Below, piece by piece: positions 1-9,378 of a stretch of DNA of 34,875 bases. The notes beneath the pieces are model-generated. The model was not told the DNA's origin. It searched no databases and saw only the letters and a list, made by a program, of their open reading frames with translations. The stretch lies in the NCBI GenBank assembly GCA_029865885.1, contig JARXAK010000169.1, positions 1-34,875 on the forward strand, in the 5' to 3' direction. The position numbers and the translations under genes are program-made. Origin of the DNA: Rhizobium sp. GTDB lineage: Bacteria > Pseudomonadota > Alphaproteobacteria > Rhizobiales > Rhizobiaceae. The stretch's first letter is position 1. Each line of letters starts with the position of its first letter.

Positions 1-2028
1 CGCGTTCTGGCGCAGGAAGGTCGATTTACCGCCCATGTTGGGGCCGGTGAGCAGCCAGATCGCGCCGGGGCCTTTGGTATCGTTGGGCGAGAGATCGCAA
101 TCATTGGCGATGAAGGGGCTGGCCGCCTGACGGCGCAACGCCTGCTCGACGACCGGATGGCGACCGGCAGTGATCGAGAACATTCTCGAATCATCGACCA
201 GCGGGCGGCAGTAACCCTGCTCTTCGGCAAGCGCCGCAAGGCCGGCGGCGACATCGATGACGGCAAGCGCCCGGGCAGCCGCCTTGATCGGCTCGGCAGC
301 GGCAATCACCTGCGCCACCATCTGGTCGAAGGCCGCAAGTTCGAGCGACAGCGCCTGGCCGGCGGCGTTGGCAATCCGGCTTTCGAGGTCGGCGAGCTCC
401 GTGGTGGTGAAGCGCATGGCGTTGGCCATGGTCTGGCGATGGATGAAGCGGGACTTCGCCTCGTCACCCTCGGTCATCGGGCCGGCATTGCCGGCGGTCA
501 CCTCGATGAAATAACCGAGCACATTGTTATGCTTGATCTTCAGCGACTTGATGCCGGTTTCCTCGGCATATTGCAGCTGCAGTCCGGCGATCACCCGGCG
601 CGACTGGTCGCGGAGTGCGCGCAGTTCGTCGAGCTCTGATATCGCGCCATCGCGCAGGAAACCGCCGTCGCGCTTCAGGAGCGGCAATTCATCTGACAGC
701 ATGGCGGCAAGGCTGGAGCCAAGATCGGCGGGCAAGGCTGCGAGATCGGCAAGTGCTTCGGTGAGCTCCTTCGGCAGGGTCGAGGGATCGAGCAGGCGGC
801 CAACTTCTGCGGAGGCGGCAAGACCGGCGACGATGGCGCCGAGGTCGCGCGGGCCACCGCGATCAAGCGCCAGGCGGGACAGCGCGCGCGGCATGTCTGG
901 CACCCGCTTCAGGGCGTCGCGCAGCCGGTCGACGAGCAGGCCATCGGCCAACAGGAAAGCGATCGAATCCTGCCGCTCCGCAATCGGCTCTGGGTCCGTC
1001 AGCGGCGACATCAGGCGCTCCGCCAGCAGACGAGCGCCGCCGCCGGTGACGGTGCGGTCGATCGCCTTCAGGAGCGAACCGTTGCGCTCGCCCGAGAGCG
1101 TCTTCACCAGCTCCAGATTGGCGCGGGTTGCCGGGTCGATGAAGAGGGTCGAGGCTGCATTCTGGCGCTCGGGCAGGCCGAGCGGCGGACGCTCGGAAAT
1201 CTGGGTCTTTTCGACATAGGCAACGGCAGCAGCAGCAGCGGCAACTTCAGCGCGGGAGAAGGCGCCGAAGCCATCCAGTGTTCCGACACCAAAGTAACGC
1301 GCGATGCGGCCTTCGGCGCTGGCACTGTCGAAGAGCACGGCGGGCTGGGGCACGACCACACGGCCGAGCACATCGAAGGCTGGCTTCAGCTCCTCGTCGT
1401 GGAAGAGCGTATCGGGCACGATCAACTCGCGCGGCTCGATGCGCAGGATATCGGCAAGCAGGCGGGTCTCGGTGGTTTCAGCCAGGCGAAAAATGCCCGT
1501 GGAGATATCGATCCAGGCGAGCGCCAGTTGCGGGGCGGAGCCACCCCGGATGCGGGCGAGCGCCATCAGGTAATTCGATTCGAACGGCGAGAGGAGCTTG
1601 TCCTCGGTGATCGTGCCCGGCGTGACGAGGCGCACGACGTCGCGCTTCACCACCGACTTCGAGCCACGCTTCTTGGCCTCTGCCGGGTCTTCGATCTGTT
1701 CGCAGACGGCGACGCGGAAGCCCAGCGTGATCAGCTTCTGGAGATAATCGTCGGCGGCATGGACCGGCACGCCACACATCGGAATGTCCTGGCCGAGATG
1801 CTGGCCACGCTTCGTCAGCGTGATGCCGAGCGCACGCGAGGCATCGACCGCATCTTCGAAGAACAGCTCGTAGAAATCGCCCATGCGATAGAAAAGCAGG
1901 CTGCCCGGATTGGCCGCCTTGATCTCGATATACTGCTCCATCATCGGGGTCGCCGTCGCACGGCTCTCCTCCGAGGTCAGCTCGGCGACATTCAGGACAT
2001 CACTCGGGGTGGCTTGGTATAGCGTCAC
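1..2028 (-). CDS. mutS: DNA mismatch repair protein MutS (partial, C-terminus off the left edge)
   Basis: MutS recognises base mismatches and small loops and, with ATP, starts mismatch repair together with MutL. About 676 residues are visible. The N-terminal mismatch-binding domain shows the DFYELF signature near residues 50-55, containing the Phe-x-Glu pair that wedges into the mismatch. The reading frame leaves the window inside the ATPase Walker A motif ([10 protein letters not shown]), so the remaining ATPase domain, usually about 200 residues, lies beyond position 1. I chose the GTG at 2026-2028 because the frame is open back only to a stop at 2074-2076 and contains no ATG there; the next in-frame ATG pair (around 1944) would cut into the conserved N-terminus. 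The ribosome-binding site before the GTG is weak. The gene is divergent from the malic enzyme gene, with about 114 bp between them. Identity is certain; the exact start is not. Confidence 0.95.
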   Translation of the reverse strand, partial: MTLYQATPSDVLNVAELTSEESRATATPMMEQYIEIKAANPGSLLFYRMGDFYELFFEDAVDASRALGITLTKRGQHLGQDIPMCGVPVHAADDYLQKLITLGFRVAVCEQIEDPAEAKKRGSKSVVKRDVVRLVTPGTITEDKLLSPFESNYLMALARIRGGSAPQLALAWIDISTGIFRLAETTETRLLADILRIEPRELIVPDTLFHDEELKPAFDVLGRVVVPQPAVLFDSASAEGRIARYFGVGTLDGFGAFSRAEVAAAAAAVAYVEKTQISERPPLGLPERQNAASTLFIDPATRANLELVKTLSGERNGSLLKAIDRTVTGGGARLLAERLMSPLTDPEPIAERQDSIAFLLADGLLVDRLRDALKRVPDMPRALSRLALDRGGPRDLGAIVAGLAASAEVGRLLDPSTLPKELTEALADLAALPADLGSSLAAMLSDELPLLKRDGGFLRDGAISELDELRALRDQSRRVIAGLQLQYAEETGIKSLKIKHNNVLGYFIEVTAGNAGPMTEGDEAKSRFIHRQTMANAMRFTTTELADLESRIANAAGQALSLELAAFDQMVAQVIAAAEPIKAAARALAVIDVAAGLAALAEEQGYCRPLVDDSRMFSITAGRHPVVEQALRRQAASPFIANDCDLSPNDTKGPGAIWLLTGPNMGGKSTFLRQNA

Positions 2029-2142
2029 GGGCTCAATGTTTTCTTGAAAAGGATGCGATGTGACACTAACGACTTAGGACGAAGAAAAACAACCAGGATG
2101 GGCCAACCAAGGCTCGCTGCCCACAACAAGGTGAGGGGACGC

Positions 2143-4428
2143 ATGGTAAACGAGAAGACGACCGGCCGGACCAAGGTCTCGGTGACGGAACAGGAAGCGC
2201 TGGACTTCCACTCCCAGGGACGGCCGGGCAAGCTGGAGATCACGCCGACCAAGGCCATGGCCACGCAGCGCGACCTGTCGCTCGCCTATTCCCCCGGCGT
2301 TGCCGTTCCCGTAAAGGCCATCGCTGCCGATCCGGCGACGGCTTACGACTATACGACACGCGGCAACATGGTGGCCGTCATCTCGAACGGCACGGCGATC
2401 CTCGGCCTCGGCAATCTCGGAGCGCTCGCTTCCAAGCCGGTCATGGAAGGCAAGTCCGTCCTCTTCAAGCGCTTTGCCGATGTCGATTCGATCGATCTCG
2501 AGGTCGACACTGAAAATGTCGAAGAGTTCATCAACTGCGTGCGCTACCTCGGGCCGTCCTTCGGCGGCATCAATCTCGAGGACATCAAGGCGCCGGACTG
2601 CTTCATCATCGAGAGCCGTCTGCGCGAACTGATGGACATTCCGGTTTTCCACGACGACCAGCACGGGACCGCGATCATCGCGGCTGCCGGGTTGATCAAC
2701 GCGCTGGAACTGACCGGCCGCGACTTCAAGACGACCAAGCTCGTCTGCAATGGTGCGGGGGCTGCGGCCATCGCCTGCATCGAGCTGATCAAGGCCATGG
2801 GCTTCAACGGCGAGAACATCATTCTCTGCGACACCAAGGGCGTGATCTATCAGGGCCGCACCGAGGGCATGAACCAGTGGAAATCGGCGCATGCGGTCAA
2901 GACCGACCGGCGGACGCTGAAGGAAGCCATGGTCGGGGCCGACGTGGTGTTCGGCCTTTCCCAGAAGGGTGCGCTGTCCTCGGACATGATCGCCTCGATG
3001 GCTGACAATCCGATCATCTTCGCCATGGCCAATCCGGACCCGGAAATCACGCCGGAAGAGGTCGCCGAGATCCGTTCGGATGCGATCATGGCGACCGGGC
3101 GTTCGGACTATCCGAACCAGGTCAACAATGTTCTGGGCTTTCCTTACATCTTCCGGGGTGCGCTCGACGTGCGCGCCAGCCAGATCAATGATGCGATGAA
3201 GATTGCCGCCGTCCGGGCGCTGGCGAGCCTGGCGCGCGAGGACGTACCTGATGATGTGGCGGCGGCCTATCAGGGCGAGCGGCCGCGCTTTGGGCCGCAA
3301 TACATCATTCCCGTGCCCTTCGACCCGCGCCTCATTTCGGCAATCCCGGTTGCTGTCGCGAAGGCCGCGATGGAGACGGGTGTGGCGCGCAAGGAAATCG
3401 AGGATCTCGGCGCCTATGCGCATGAGCTTTCCGCCCGCCGCGACCCGATCGCGGCCGCAACACAGCGGATCTACGAGCATGTGCGCAGCCACCCCAAACG
3501 TGTCGTCTTCGCTGAGGGCGAAGAAGAGCAGGTGATGCGCGCGGCGATCTCCTTCGTCAACCAGGGACTGGGGACCGCAATCCTGCTCGGCCGCGACGAA
3601 CCGCTGAAGGCGACCGCCGAGCGGGCCGGGATCGATCTCGACCGCCCCGGCATCGAGGTGGTCAATGCCCGCATGTCGACCCGCGTCGATGCCTATACCG
3701 AATATCTCTATGCCCGGCTGCAGCGGAAGGGCTACCTGCATCGCGATGCGCAGCGGCTGATCAACACCGACCGCAACCACTTTGCCGCCTGCATGGTGGC
3801 GCTGGGCGATGCGGATGCCATGGTAACGGGCACGACGCGCAATTATTCGACGGCGCTCGAAGACGTGCGCCGCTGCATCGACACGGCGCCGGGCCACCGG
3901 GTGATCGGGGTTTCGCTGGCGCTGGCGCGTGGACGCACGATCGTGGTGGCAGATACCGCCGTGCACGACATGCCGACAGCCGAGGAGCTTGCCGATATCG
4001 CCGAAGAGGCAGCCGGAGTTGCCCATCGCCTCGGGCTTGAGCCGCGCGTGGCGCTGCTTGCCTATTCGACCTTCGGGCATCCGACGGGCGAACGTTCAGA
4101 GCGGGTGCGCGAGGCGGTGAAGATCCTCGACCGTCGCGGCGTCTCCTTCGAATATGACGGCGAGATGGGTGCGGATATCGCGCTCAACCATCACCGCATG
4201 GAGCAGTATCCGTTCTGCCGCCTGTCGGGCACGGCGAATGTGCTGGTCATGCCGGCAATCCATTCGGCGGCGATCTCGACTAAGATGCTGCAGGAACTGG
4301 GCGGCTTGACCGTGATGGGGCCGCTGCTCATCGGGCTTGAGAAGTCGGTGCAGATTGCCCAGATGGGCGCGAAAGACAGCGACATTGTCAACATGGCGGC
4401 GATTGCAGCCTATAACGCGGCGGTCTGA
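2143..4428 (+). CDS. maeB: Malic enzyme with C-terminal phosphotransacetylase-like domain (Dme/MaeB type)
   Basis: This enzyme oxidatively decarboxylates malate to pyruvate with NAD(P)+, feeding pyruvate and acetyl-CoA synthesis during growth on C4-dicarboxylates. The 761-residue length matches the large rhizobial malic enzymes. The malic enzyme part spans residues 1 to about 430: SLAYSPGVA around Tyr49, Lys98/Lys104 in ASKPVMEGK, metal-binding EDIKAPD (146-152) and DDQHGTA (171-177), and a Rossmann loop NGAGAAAIA (203-211). The C-terminal third resembles phosphotransacetylase (FAEGEEEQVMRA onward) and is probably regulatory. The frame is open further upstream to 2044, but the ATG at 2143 has a good GAGGGG ribosome-binding site and gives the usual family length. 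Sequence memory favours the NAD-type Dme of rhizobia over the NADP-type Tme, but I cannot settle cofactor preference by eye. It is divergent from mutS. Confidence 0.93.
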   Translation: MVNEKTTGRTKVSVTEQEALDFHSQGRPGKLEITPTKAMATQRDLSLAYSPGVAVPVKAIAADPATAYDYTTRGNMVAVISNGTAILGLGNLGALASKPVMEGKSVLFKRFADVDSIDLEVDTENVEEFINCVRYLGPSFGGINLEDIKAPDCFIIESRLRELMDIPVFHDDQHGTAIIAAAGLINALELTGRDFKTTKLVCNGAGAAAIACIELIKAMGFNGENIILCDTKGVIYQGRTEGMNQWKSAHAVKTDRRTLKEAMVGADVVFGLSQKGALSSDMIASMADNPIIFAMANPDPEITPEEVAEIRSDAIMATGRSDYPNQVNNVLGFPYIFRGALDVRASQINDAMKIAAVRALASLAREDVPDDVAAAYQGERPRFGPQYIIPVPFDPRLISAIPVAVAKAAMETGVARKEIEDLGAYAHELSARRDPIAAATQRIYEHVRSHPKRVVFAEGEEEQVMRAAISFVNQGLGTAILLGRDEPLKATAERAGIDLDRPGIEVVNARMSTRVDAYTEYLYARLQRKGYLHRDAQRLINTDRNHFAACMVALGDADAMVTGTTRNYSTALEDVRRCIDTAPGHRVIGVSLALARGRTIVVADTAVHDMPTAEELADIAEEAAGVAHRLGLEPRVALLAYSTFGHPTGERSERVREAVKILDRRGVSFEYDGEMGADIALNHHRMEQYPFCRLSGTANVLVMPAIHSAAISTKMLQELGGLTVMGPLLIGLEKSVQIAQMGAKDSDIVNMAAIAAYNAAV

Positions 4429-4444
4429 TTCAAGCCTGTGCGCC

Positions 4445-5362
4445 TCAAGCGAAAACCGGGGCGGCTTTTGCGAGCCGCTCCATATCCTCGTCCAGCTCCC
4501 GCTTCAGCCAGCGCTTGAACTTCTCCACCTTGTCGGATCTGCGCGCATTCTCTGATGTCACGAAGTAGTGGCCGAGACCGGTCTTTACCGCCGGACCGAA
4601 GGGCGCGACGAGCTGGCCGTGCTGCAATTGGTGGGATGCGATCGTCTGCCAGGCGAGCATCACCCCCTGCCCCGCTATCGTCGCATCGAGGCAGAGCGAG
4701 GCCTCACTGAAGATGTGGCGGGCCTTGATCTCCGCACCCTCGAGACCCACCGCAGAAAGCCAGACATCCCAGGTGAACATGGCACGCCCGTCGATGACCT
4801 TCGGCAGGTCGAGAATGTCTGCCGGCTTTTCAAGCGATGCTGCCATGGCCGGCGTGCAGAGCGGCGCGACACGCTGCTCGAGGATCAGCTCGGCCTTGAA
4901 ACCCGGCCAGTGGCCGCGCCCCACACGTATCCGGAGATCGACATCCGTCTGGCTGGCATCAGTCAGGCGATCATTGGCGTCGATGCGCAGGCCAATCTCA
5001 GGAAACCGCTCGGAGAAGGCGGAGATGCGGTGGACGAGCCAGCGGGCGGCGAAGACCGGGGCGACGGAGATGGTCAACACACTATCATCGCTGCGCTTTG
5101 CAAGGTCCACGGCACCCGACAGATGGCGGAAACCATCCGACAGGCGTGTCAGCACATCAACAGCTGTCTCGACCGGGACCATGCCGCGACTGGTGCGCTC
5201 GAAAAGCGGACGACCGAGTTGCTGCTCGGTCTTGATCACCTGCTGGCTGACGGCGCCGATGGAAACGCCAAGCTCGTCTGCAGCGGCCTGGAGCGAGCCG
5301 AGGCGGGCGACGGCTTCGACGGCGCGCAGGCCGTTCAGATGTACCTGATTGAGGTTTTTCAT
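4445..5362 (-). CDS. LysR-family transcriptional regulator (GcvA-like)
   Basis: A 305-residue DNA-binding regulator of normal LysR length. The N-terminal winged helix-turn-helix occupies roughly residues 5-65 (LRAVEAVARLGSLQAAADEL, then VSQQVIKTEQQLGRPLFERT). The effector-binding domain follows from about residue 90 (VLTISVAPVFAARWLVHR). The overall pattern resembles the GcvA subgroup, whose members control very different targets, so no ligand is proposed. The gene converges on the malic enzyme gene with only 16 bp between the stops, and is divergent from a small ORF starting at 5479. LysR proteins often control the adjacent divergent gene and themselves, so the 116-bp gap is the likely operator region; it contains TCAATTGA at 5394-5401. 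A possible -10 (TATAGC, 5376-5371) lies so close to the ATG that the transcript could be almost leaderless. Confidence 0.92.
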   Translation of the reverse strand: MKNLNQVHLNGLRAVEAVARLGSLQAAADELGVSIGAVSQQVIKTEQQLGRPLFERTSRGMVPVETAVDVLTRLSDGFRHLSGAVDLAKRSDDSVLTISVAPVFAARWLVHRISAFSERFPEIGLRIDANDRLTDASQTDVDLRIRVGRGHWPGFKAELILEQRVAPLCTPAMAASLEKPADILDLPKVIDGRAMFTWDVWLSAVGLEGAEIKARHIFSEASLCLDATIAGQGVMLAWQTIASHQLQHGQLVAPFGPAVKTGLGHYFVTSENARRSDKVEKFKRWLKRELDEDMERLAKAAPVFA

Positions 5363-5478
5363 ACAGGAAAGCTATAGTCGGCCAGGACAAAACTCAATTG
5401 AATTTCGCCGCTTGAAAGCCGAAAAACAAGCATCTCGGAACCGATCGCGCCGGTCACACGGCGCATGGAGGGGCTGCC

Positions 5479-5706
5479 ATGTTCAAGCTTTCCTGGAGGA
5501 AAATTCGCGAGGCGCTGGGCTGCAACGAGCCGGACTGGCGGCATGATCCGTCAGGGCATCCGGCGCTGATGGCGATGAGTGCCCGGGAACTGGCTGACCT
5601 GCCGATGGTGCCAGAAGTGCCGATGCGGGCGAAGAAGGTCGAGGTGGCAGCGCTTGATTGTCGGCAGGACGTCGGCGGGGAAAGACCCGCCGGATGTGTG
5701 GCTTGA
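5479..5706 (+). CDS. Small hypothetical protein divergent from the LysR gene
   Basis: A 75-codon ORF with a strong ribosome-binding site: GGAGGGG ends 6 nt before the ATG. The N-terminal half looks like a real protein (MFKLSWRKIREALGC, then HPALMAMSARELADLPM). The C-terminal 25 residues look less protein-like, so the true stop context deserves checking. There is no signal peptide, membrane segment or cysteine motif that suggests a function, and I do not recognise a named family. Its position, divergent from a LysR regulator across 116 bp, makes it a candidate target of that regulator. It could instead be a chance ORF with a good Shine-Dalgarno sequence. Confidence 0.5.
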   Translation: MFKLSWRKIREALGCNEPDWRHDPSGHPALMAMSARELADLPMVPEVPMRAKKVEVAALDCRQDVGGERPAGCVA

Positions 5707-5812
5707 CGGTGACCGGCAGGAGTTGAGAACTTCGTGGTTCGGCTTCGCCGCCCCTCATCTCCCTGCCGGGATCGCCTCCGCGCCGGGACCCATCTCGGCG
5801 CGCAGGGAAAGA

Positions 5813-6694
5813 TCAGCTGGCGCTGGCGAAGCGGCCGGCGTCGGCGCCGTAATAGTTGACGTAGCGACCGGAGATGCTGGAGATCGGCAGGATGATCAGC
5901 ACATCGGTCGTATTGAACGCGTGGTCGACGACCGCGCCATTGCCGACCATGGCGCCGAGGCGGAGATAACCCTTGATCAGCGGCGGCATGGCAAACAGCG
6001 CGCGGCGGGCATTCACGGCTTCCGAGGGCATAAGGTCCATCTCGCGGTAGAGATGTGGCAGCGCGTCGACCGCCCAGTCACCCTTGGCGACCGCATTCTG
6101 ATGCAGGAAAGAGAGCGCCAGCGCATGCTCTTCCGGCTGGGTGCCGGGGAAGGAACCGCAGCCGAACATGGCATCGATACGATGCTGGAGCGCATAGGCC
6201 CAGCAGCCCTGCCAGAGCAGTTCGACCGTGCGCTTGGTGCGGTATTGCGGCAGCACGCAGGAGCGGCCGAGCTCCATGAAGCGCTTTTGCGGATGACGGG
6301 CGACGAGATCGCCGACGCGGAATTCGGAGCCGGAATAGAAGCCGCCATGGGCCATGGCCTCTTCATGGCGCAGAATGCGATAGGTGCCGACGATTTGATC
6401 TTCTGCGTCGCCATCGATCGACCGATCGAGCACAAGCAGATGGTCGCAGACGCTATCCCAACTGTCGACCTCACGACCGCGACGCGCGTCGTCGGCCGAC
6501 ACCTGCGCCTTCATCTCCTCGACAAAGACACGATAGCGCACGGCCTGGGCGGCGTCGATTTCGCGTTCGGTGCGGGCAAGGCGTGTCTCAAGGCTGCCAA
6601 TGCGGCCCAGAAGATCACGCGTGGAAGAGAGCCCAAGAGGCAGTGCAGCCGGGCTTTCCAGGTGTAGGTCTCGTTCGATCAGTTCCACGCTCAT
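5813..6694 (-). CDS. olsB: L-ornithine N(alpha)-acyltransferase OlsB
   Basis: OlsB transfers a 3-hydroxyacyl chain from acyl carrier protein to the alpha-amino group of ornithine, making lyso-ornithine lipid; OlsA then adds the second acyl chain. Ornithine lipids are phosphorus-free membrane lipids typical of rhizobia, especially under phosphate limitation. The 293-residue product has the expected length and a GNAT-type acyltransferase fold: AQAVRYRVFVEEM (about residues 48-60), a beta strand leading to IVGTYRILR, and the cofactor/acyl-binding stretch FMELGRSCVLPQYRTKRTVELLW in two blocks around residues 140-160. The chosen ATG at 6694 is preceded only by a weak ribosome-binding site. It is transcribed in the same direction as lspA, with an 87-bp gap, so it may have its own promoter. 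I saw no clear PHO box in that gap. Confidence 0.9.
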   Translation of the reverse strand: MSVELIERDLHLESPAALPLGLSSTRDLLGRIGSLETRLARTEREIDAAQAVRYRVFVEEMKAQVSADDARRGREVDSWDSVCDHLLVLDRSIDGDAEDQIVGTYRILRHEEAMAHGGFYSGSEFRVGDLVARHPQKRFMELGRSCVLPQYRTKRTVELLWQGCWAYALQHRIDAMFGCGSFPGTQPEEHALALSFLHQNAVAKGDWAVDALPHLYREMDLMPSEAVNARRALFAMPPLIKGYLRLGAMVGNGAVVDHAFNTTDVLIILPISSISGRYVNYYGADAGRFASAS

Positions 6695-6781
6695 CGGATC
6701 TATCCAGCGTTGAAGTCACGGGCCTTAAAACACGAGACTGCTACAGGAAAGTGACAAAACTTCGGAAGCCTCAGCCGCCCC

Positions 6782-7279
6782 TCAGGCCTCCGGCGGCTTC
6801 GGCTTGCGGTGCTGGATGATCTCGTCGATGACGATGCAGATCGCCCCGATCGTGATGAAGCTGTCAGCCAGATTGAAGACCGCGAAGGACCAGGTGTCCG
6901 TGTAGAACAGGATGTAATCGACCACATAGCCATAGGTGAAGCGGTCGATGATATTGCCGAGCGCGCCAGCGATGATCATCGCAAAGCCGAGATGGGCGAA
7001 ATGCTGCTCCGGACCGGTCTTGCGCCACAGCCACAGGACGAAACCGACAATGACGAGGCGCAGGCCGATGATGAACCAGCTGTCGAGATGCGACAGCATG
7101 GAGAAGGCGACGCCGAGATTATGGGTGCGGTAGAGCGCCCAGAACGGCAGAACCGGGATCAGCTCATGCATGGGCAGATAGATTTCTACCGCGTATTTGA
7201 TCACCTGATCGAGGATCAGGGCGATGGCGATGAAGGTCAGAACCGGACCGGGCCGGTTGAAGGCGGCAAGCATGGTCAC
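6782..7279 (-). CDS. lspA: Lipoprotein signal peptidase LspA (signal peptidase II)
   Basis: LspA is the inner-membrane aspartic protease that removes signal peptides from prolipoproteins after lipid attachment. The 165-residue protein has four hydrophobic segments (about 13-30, 68-86, 96-112 and 134-152). The catalytic aspartates lie in VVDY (Asp121) and FNLADS (Asp139), and the conserved NIIDR motif is at 109-113. The start is taken as GTG at 7279, which overlaps the stop of the upstream methyltransferase gene (GTGA); GGAGCC lies 2 nt before it. An ATG two codons later (7273) is an equally possible start. The overlap implies translational coupling in a three-gene operon with two RNA methyltransferases. 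Confidence 0.95.
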   Translation of the reverse strand: MTMLAAFNRPGPVLTFIAIALILDQVIKYAVEIYLPMHELIPVLPFWALYRTHNLGVAFSMLSHLDSWFIIGLRLVIVGFVLWLWRKTGPEQHFAHLGFAMIIAGALGNIIDRFTYGYVVDYILFYTDTWSFAVFNLADSFITIGAICIVIDEIIQHRKPKPPEA

Positions 7280-8136
7280 TTGGCTCCGTCGAGGGCGAGC
7301 AGGTGGCGGCGGACCTCGAAGAGCATCACGCCGGTGGCGACTGCGAGGTTCAGGCTATCGGCCATGCCGACCTGGGGAATGCGGGCGAGCTTGTCAGCGG
7401 CCTCAGCCAACTCATCCGGAAGGCCGGATTGTTCGTTGCCCATCATCAGGATGACCGGCTTCGACTTGTAATCGATCGTGCGATAGTCGACGGCGCCGGC
7501 GAGATGCGTGGCGACGAGGCGGGCATCCACCGACTTCTTCCACTTGAGGAAATCAGCGGGCGTGGTCTTCACCAGCGGCAGGGCGAACATCGAGCCCATG
7601 GTGGCGCGCACGGTTTCCATCGAGAAGGGATCGGTGCAATCGCCAACAAGGATGACGCCTGCGGCACCGGCGGCATCAGCGGTGCGAATGATGGTGCCGA
7701 GATTGCCGGGATCACGGACGCGGTCGAGAGCGATCCAGGTTTCCGAGCCCTTGGGATTGATATCCTTGAGCGGCGTCCAGCGCTGTTCGAAGACGGCGGC
7801 GACCATTTGCGGATTGTCGCGCCGCGTGATCGAGGACCTGACCTTTTCGCTCACTTCCAGCACAAGGCCGCCGGCGGCGACCGTGCGGGCAGCGACCTTT
7901 TCGACCAGCGGCTTGCCCTTGCCGGCCTTGGCATAGACGAGGGTGCGGATGGTCCAGCCGCGATCGAGCGCATCGATCACCAGCTTCAAGCCTTCGGCGA
8001 GGAAGGTGCGGCTTTCGTCGCGGCTCTTCTTCTGCGAGAGGGCCTTGATGTCCTTGATGATGGGATTGGCGAGGCTGGTGACTTCCTTGACCTGGCCGAC
8101 GCGGCGCGGGCCCTCGTTTCGATAGTCGTCGGTCAT
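7276..8136 (-). CDS. SpoU/TrmH-family RNA 2'-O-methyltransferase
   Basis: A 286-residue SPOUT-class enzyme expected to methylate a ribose 2'-OH in rRNA or tRNA using S-adenosylmethionine. All three SpoU motifs are visible: motif 1 [18 protein letters not shown] (around residue 150), motif 2 [12 protein letters not shown] (around 225) and motif 3 [17 protein letters not shown] (around 260). The N-terminal 100 residues resemble the substrate-binding domain of RlmB/TsnR-type enzymes ([17 protein letters not shown], then FLAEGLKLV). The exact target nucleotide cannot be inferred. The gene overlaps its neighbours by 4 nt on both sides (8133-8136 and 7276-7279). Confidence 0.9.
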   Translation of the reverse strand: MTDDYRNEGPRRVGQVKEVTSLANPIIKDIKALSQKKSRDESRTFLAEGLKLVIDALDRGWTIRTLVYAKAGKGKPLVEKVAARTVAAGGLVLEVSEKVRSSITRRDNPQMVAAVFEQRWTPLKDINPKGSETWIALDRVRDPGNLGTIIRTADAAGAAGVILVGDCTDPFSMETVRATMGSMFALPLVKTTPADFLKWKKSVDARLVATHLAGAVDYRTIDYKSKPVILMMGNEQSGLPDELAEAADKLARIPQVGMADSLNLAVATGVMLFEVRRHLLALDGAK

Positions 8137-9320
8137 TTCGGCACCCAGCGGCTGAAGAGAGAGGTGGAAAGCGCCCGACCCGGCGTCTTGCCGTCGAGGC
8201 CGGCTTCGCGGATGACGAGTTCGCCCGACTCGACGAGGCCGCCCTTGCCGCGCATGGTCTCGCGCATCAGTTCGTGGATCGAATAGAAGCTTGCACGGAT
8301 CGAATAGGCGGTCAGAACAAGCCCGACGGCCTTGGGCGCCAGCAGTTCGCGGCAGATATCGAGCATCAGCGGCAGGTGATCGAAGAGCTGCCAGACTTCG
8401 CCATTGGGACCACGGCCAAATTTCGGCGGGTCGGTCAAGATGATATCGTAGCGATGGCCGCGACGCTCCTCGCGCAGGATGAACTTCATCGCGTCTTCGC
8501 AGATCCAGCGGATCGGCGCCTTGTCCAGGCGGCTGAGCGACTGGTTCTCGCGGGCCCAGCCGATCGCCTTCTTGGAGGCATCGACATGGGTGACTTCGGC
8601 GCCGGCAGCGGCAGCCACCAGCGAGGCGACGCCTGTATAGCCGAAGAGATTCAGGACCTTGAGCGGCCGGTCGGCTGCCTCGATCTTCTGTTTCATCCAG
8701 CTCCAGTGGGCGATCTGCTCAGGGAAGACGCCGACATGGCGGAAGGCGGTGAAGCGGCCATGGAAATCAACGCCGAGAAGAGAGAGCGGCCAGGTTTCGC
8801 CGAGCGCCTCGCGCTGGAAGCGCCAGCGGCCCATGCCGTCTTCGTCGGTATCGCCTGTGAATACGGCATCGGCCTTGTCCCAGACATGGGTTGGCTGCGC
8901 TTTCGGCCATAGGGCCTGGGCTTCGGGGCGAACGATGCGATACGGGCCGTATTGCTCGAGCTTCAACCCATCGCCGCTGTCGATCAGGTGAAAATCACCG
9001 GCGCCCGTGGATTCGAGGATCAGCGGCACGCGCTCAGTCGGGCGGTCGCCGGTGCGGACCGTCAGGGCGCGGGCGGGTTCTGCCGCGGTCTCGGATGATT
9101 GCGGCTGGGGCTTCGCCTTCGCGGCCTCGGCCTCGCGGCGCTGCGGGCGGGCCTGACGCTCGTCCCCGCCCTTCGACGGGTGCGGGTTTGCCGATCCGGG
9201 CCGTGTGTCGCCACTGGCTTTCGCCTTCGCTCCCGGAAATGGCTTCGCGCCGGGGCGACGTTCCTTGTTCTTCACGTCAATGTTCCGTGGGTCGTGTTCG
9301 TCTGGGCCTGCCCTTAGCAT
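8133..9320 (-). CDS. Class I SAM-dependent methyltransferase, RlmI/RlmK-like (probable rRNA cytosine methyltransferase family)
   Basis: The C-terminal 300 residues are a Rossmann-fold methyltransferase: motif I VLNLFGYTGVASL (about 221-233), an acidic binding loop VTHVDASKKA, and motif IV ILTDPPKFGRG (about 302-312). The DPPK motif groups it with the RlmI/RlmK-like RNA methyltransferases. The first 85 residues are low-complexity, rich in Lys, Pro, Ala and Gln, and probably disordered; such basic tails are common in RNA-binding enzymes. The annotated ATG at 9320 lacks a clear ribosome-binding site. An in-frame GTG at 9275, preceded by GGAAC, is a realistic alternative that removes 15 residues. 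It is the first gene of a tightly overlapping operon with the SpoU methyltransferase gene and lspA. Substrate not determined. Confidence 0.82.
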   Translation of the reverse strand: MLRAGPDEHDPRNIDVKNKERRPGAKPFPGAKAKASGDTRPGSANPHPSKGGDERQARPQRREAEAAKAKPQPQSSETAAEPARALTVRTGDRPTERVPLILESTGAGDFHLIDSGDGLKLEQYGPYRIVRPEAQALWPKAQPTHVWDKADAVFTGDTDEDGMGRWRFQREALGETWPLSLLGVDFHGRFTAFRHVGVFPEQIAHWSWMKQKIEAADRPLKVLNLFGYTGVASLVAAAAGAEVTHVDASKKAIGWARENQSLSRLDKAPIRWICEDAMKFILREERRGHRYDIILTDPPKFGRGPNGEVWQLFDHLPLMLDICRELLAPKAVGLVLTAYSIRASFYSIHELMRETMRGKGGLVESGELVIREAGLDGKTPGRALSTSLFSRWVPK

Positions 9321-9378
9321 TGCCGGCCCGGCACGAAAAGGAAATTTGCCGCGAGGACGCCGTGCCCCGCCTTAACTG

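Noticed and set aside
2074-4080. 668-codon open frame on the minus strand inside the malic enzyme gene
   Set aside because: It is the mirror of a high-GC coding gene; composition is Arg/Gly/His-rich without family motifs, and the plus-strand malic enzyme is unmistakable.
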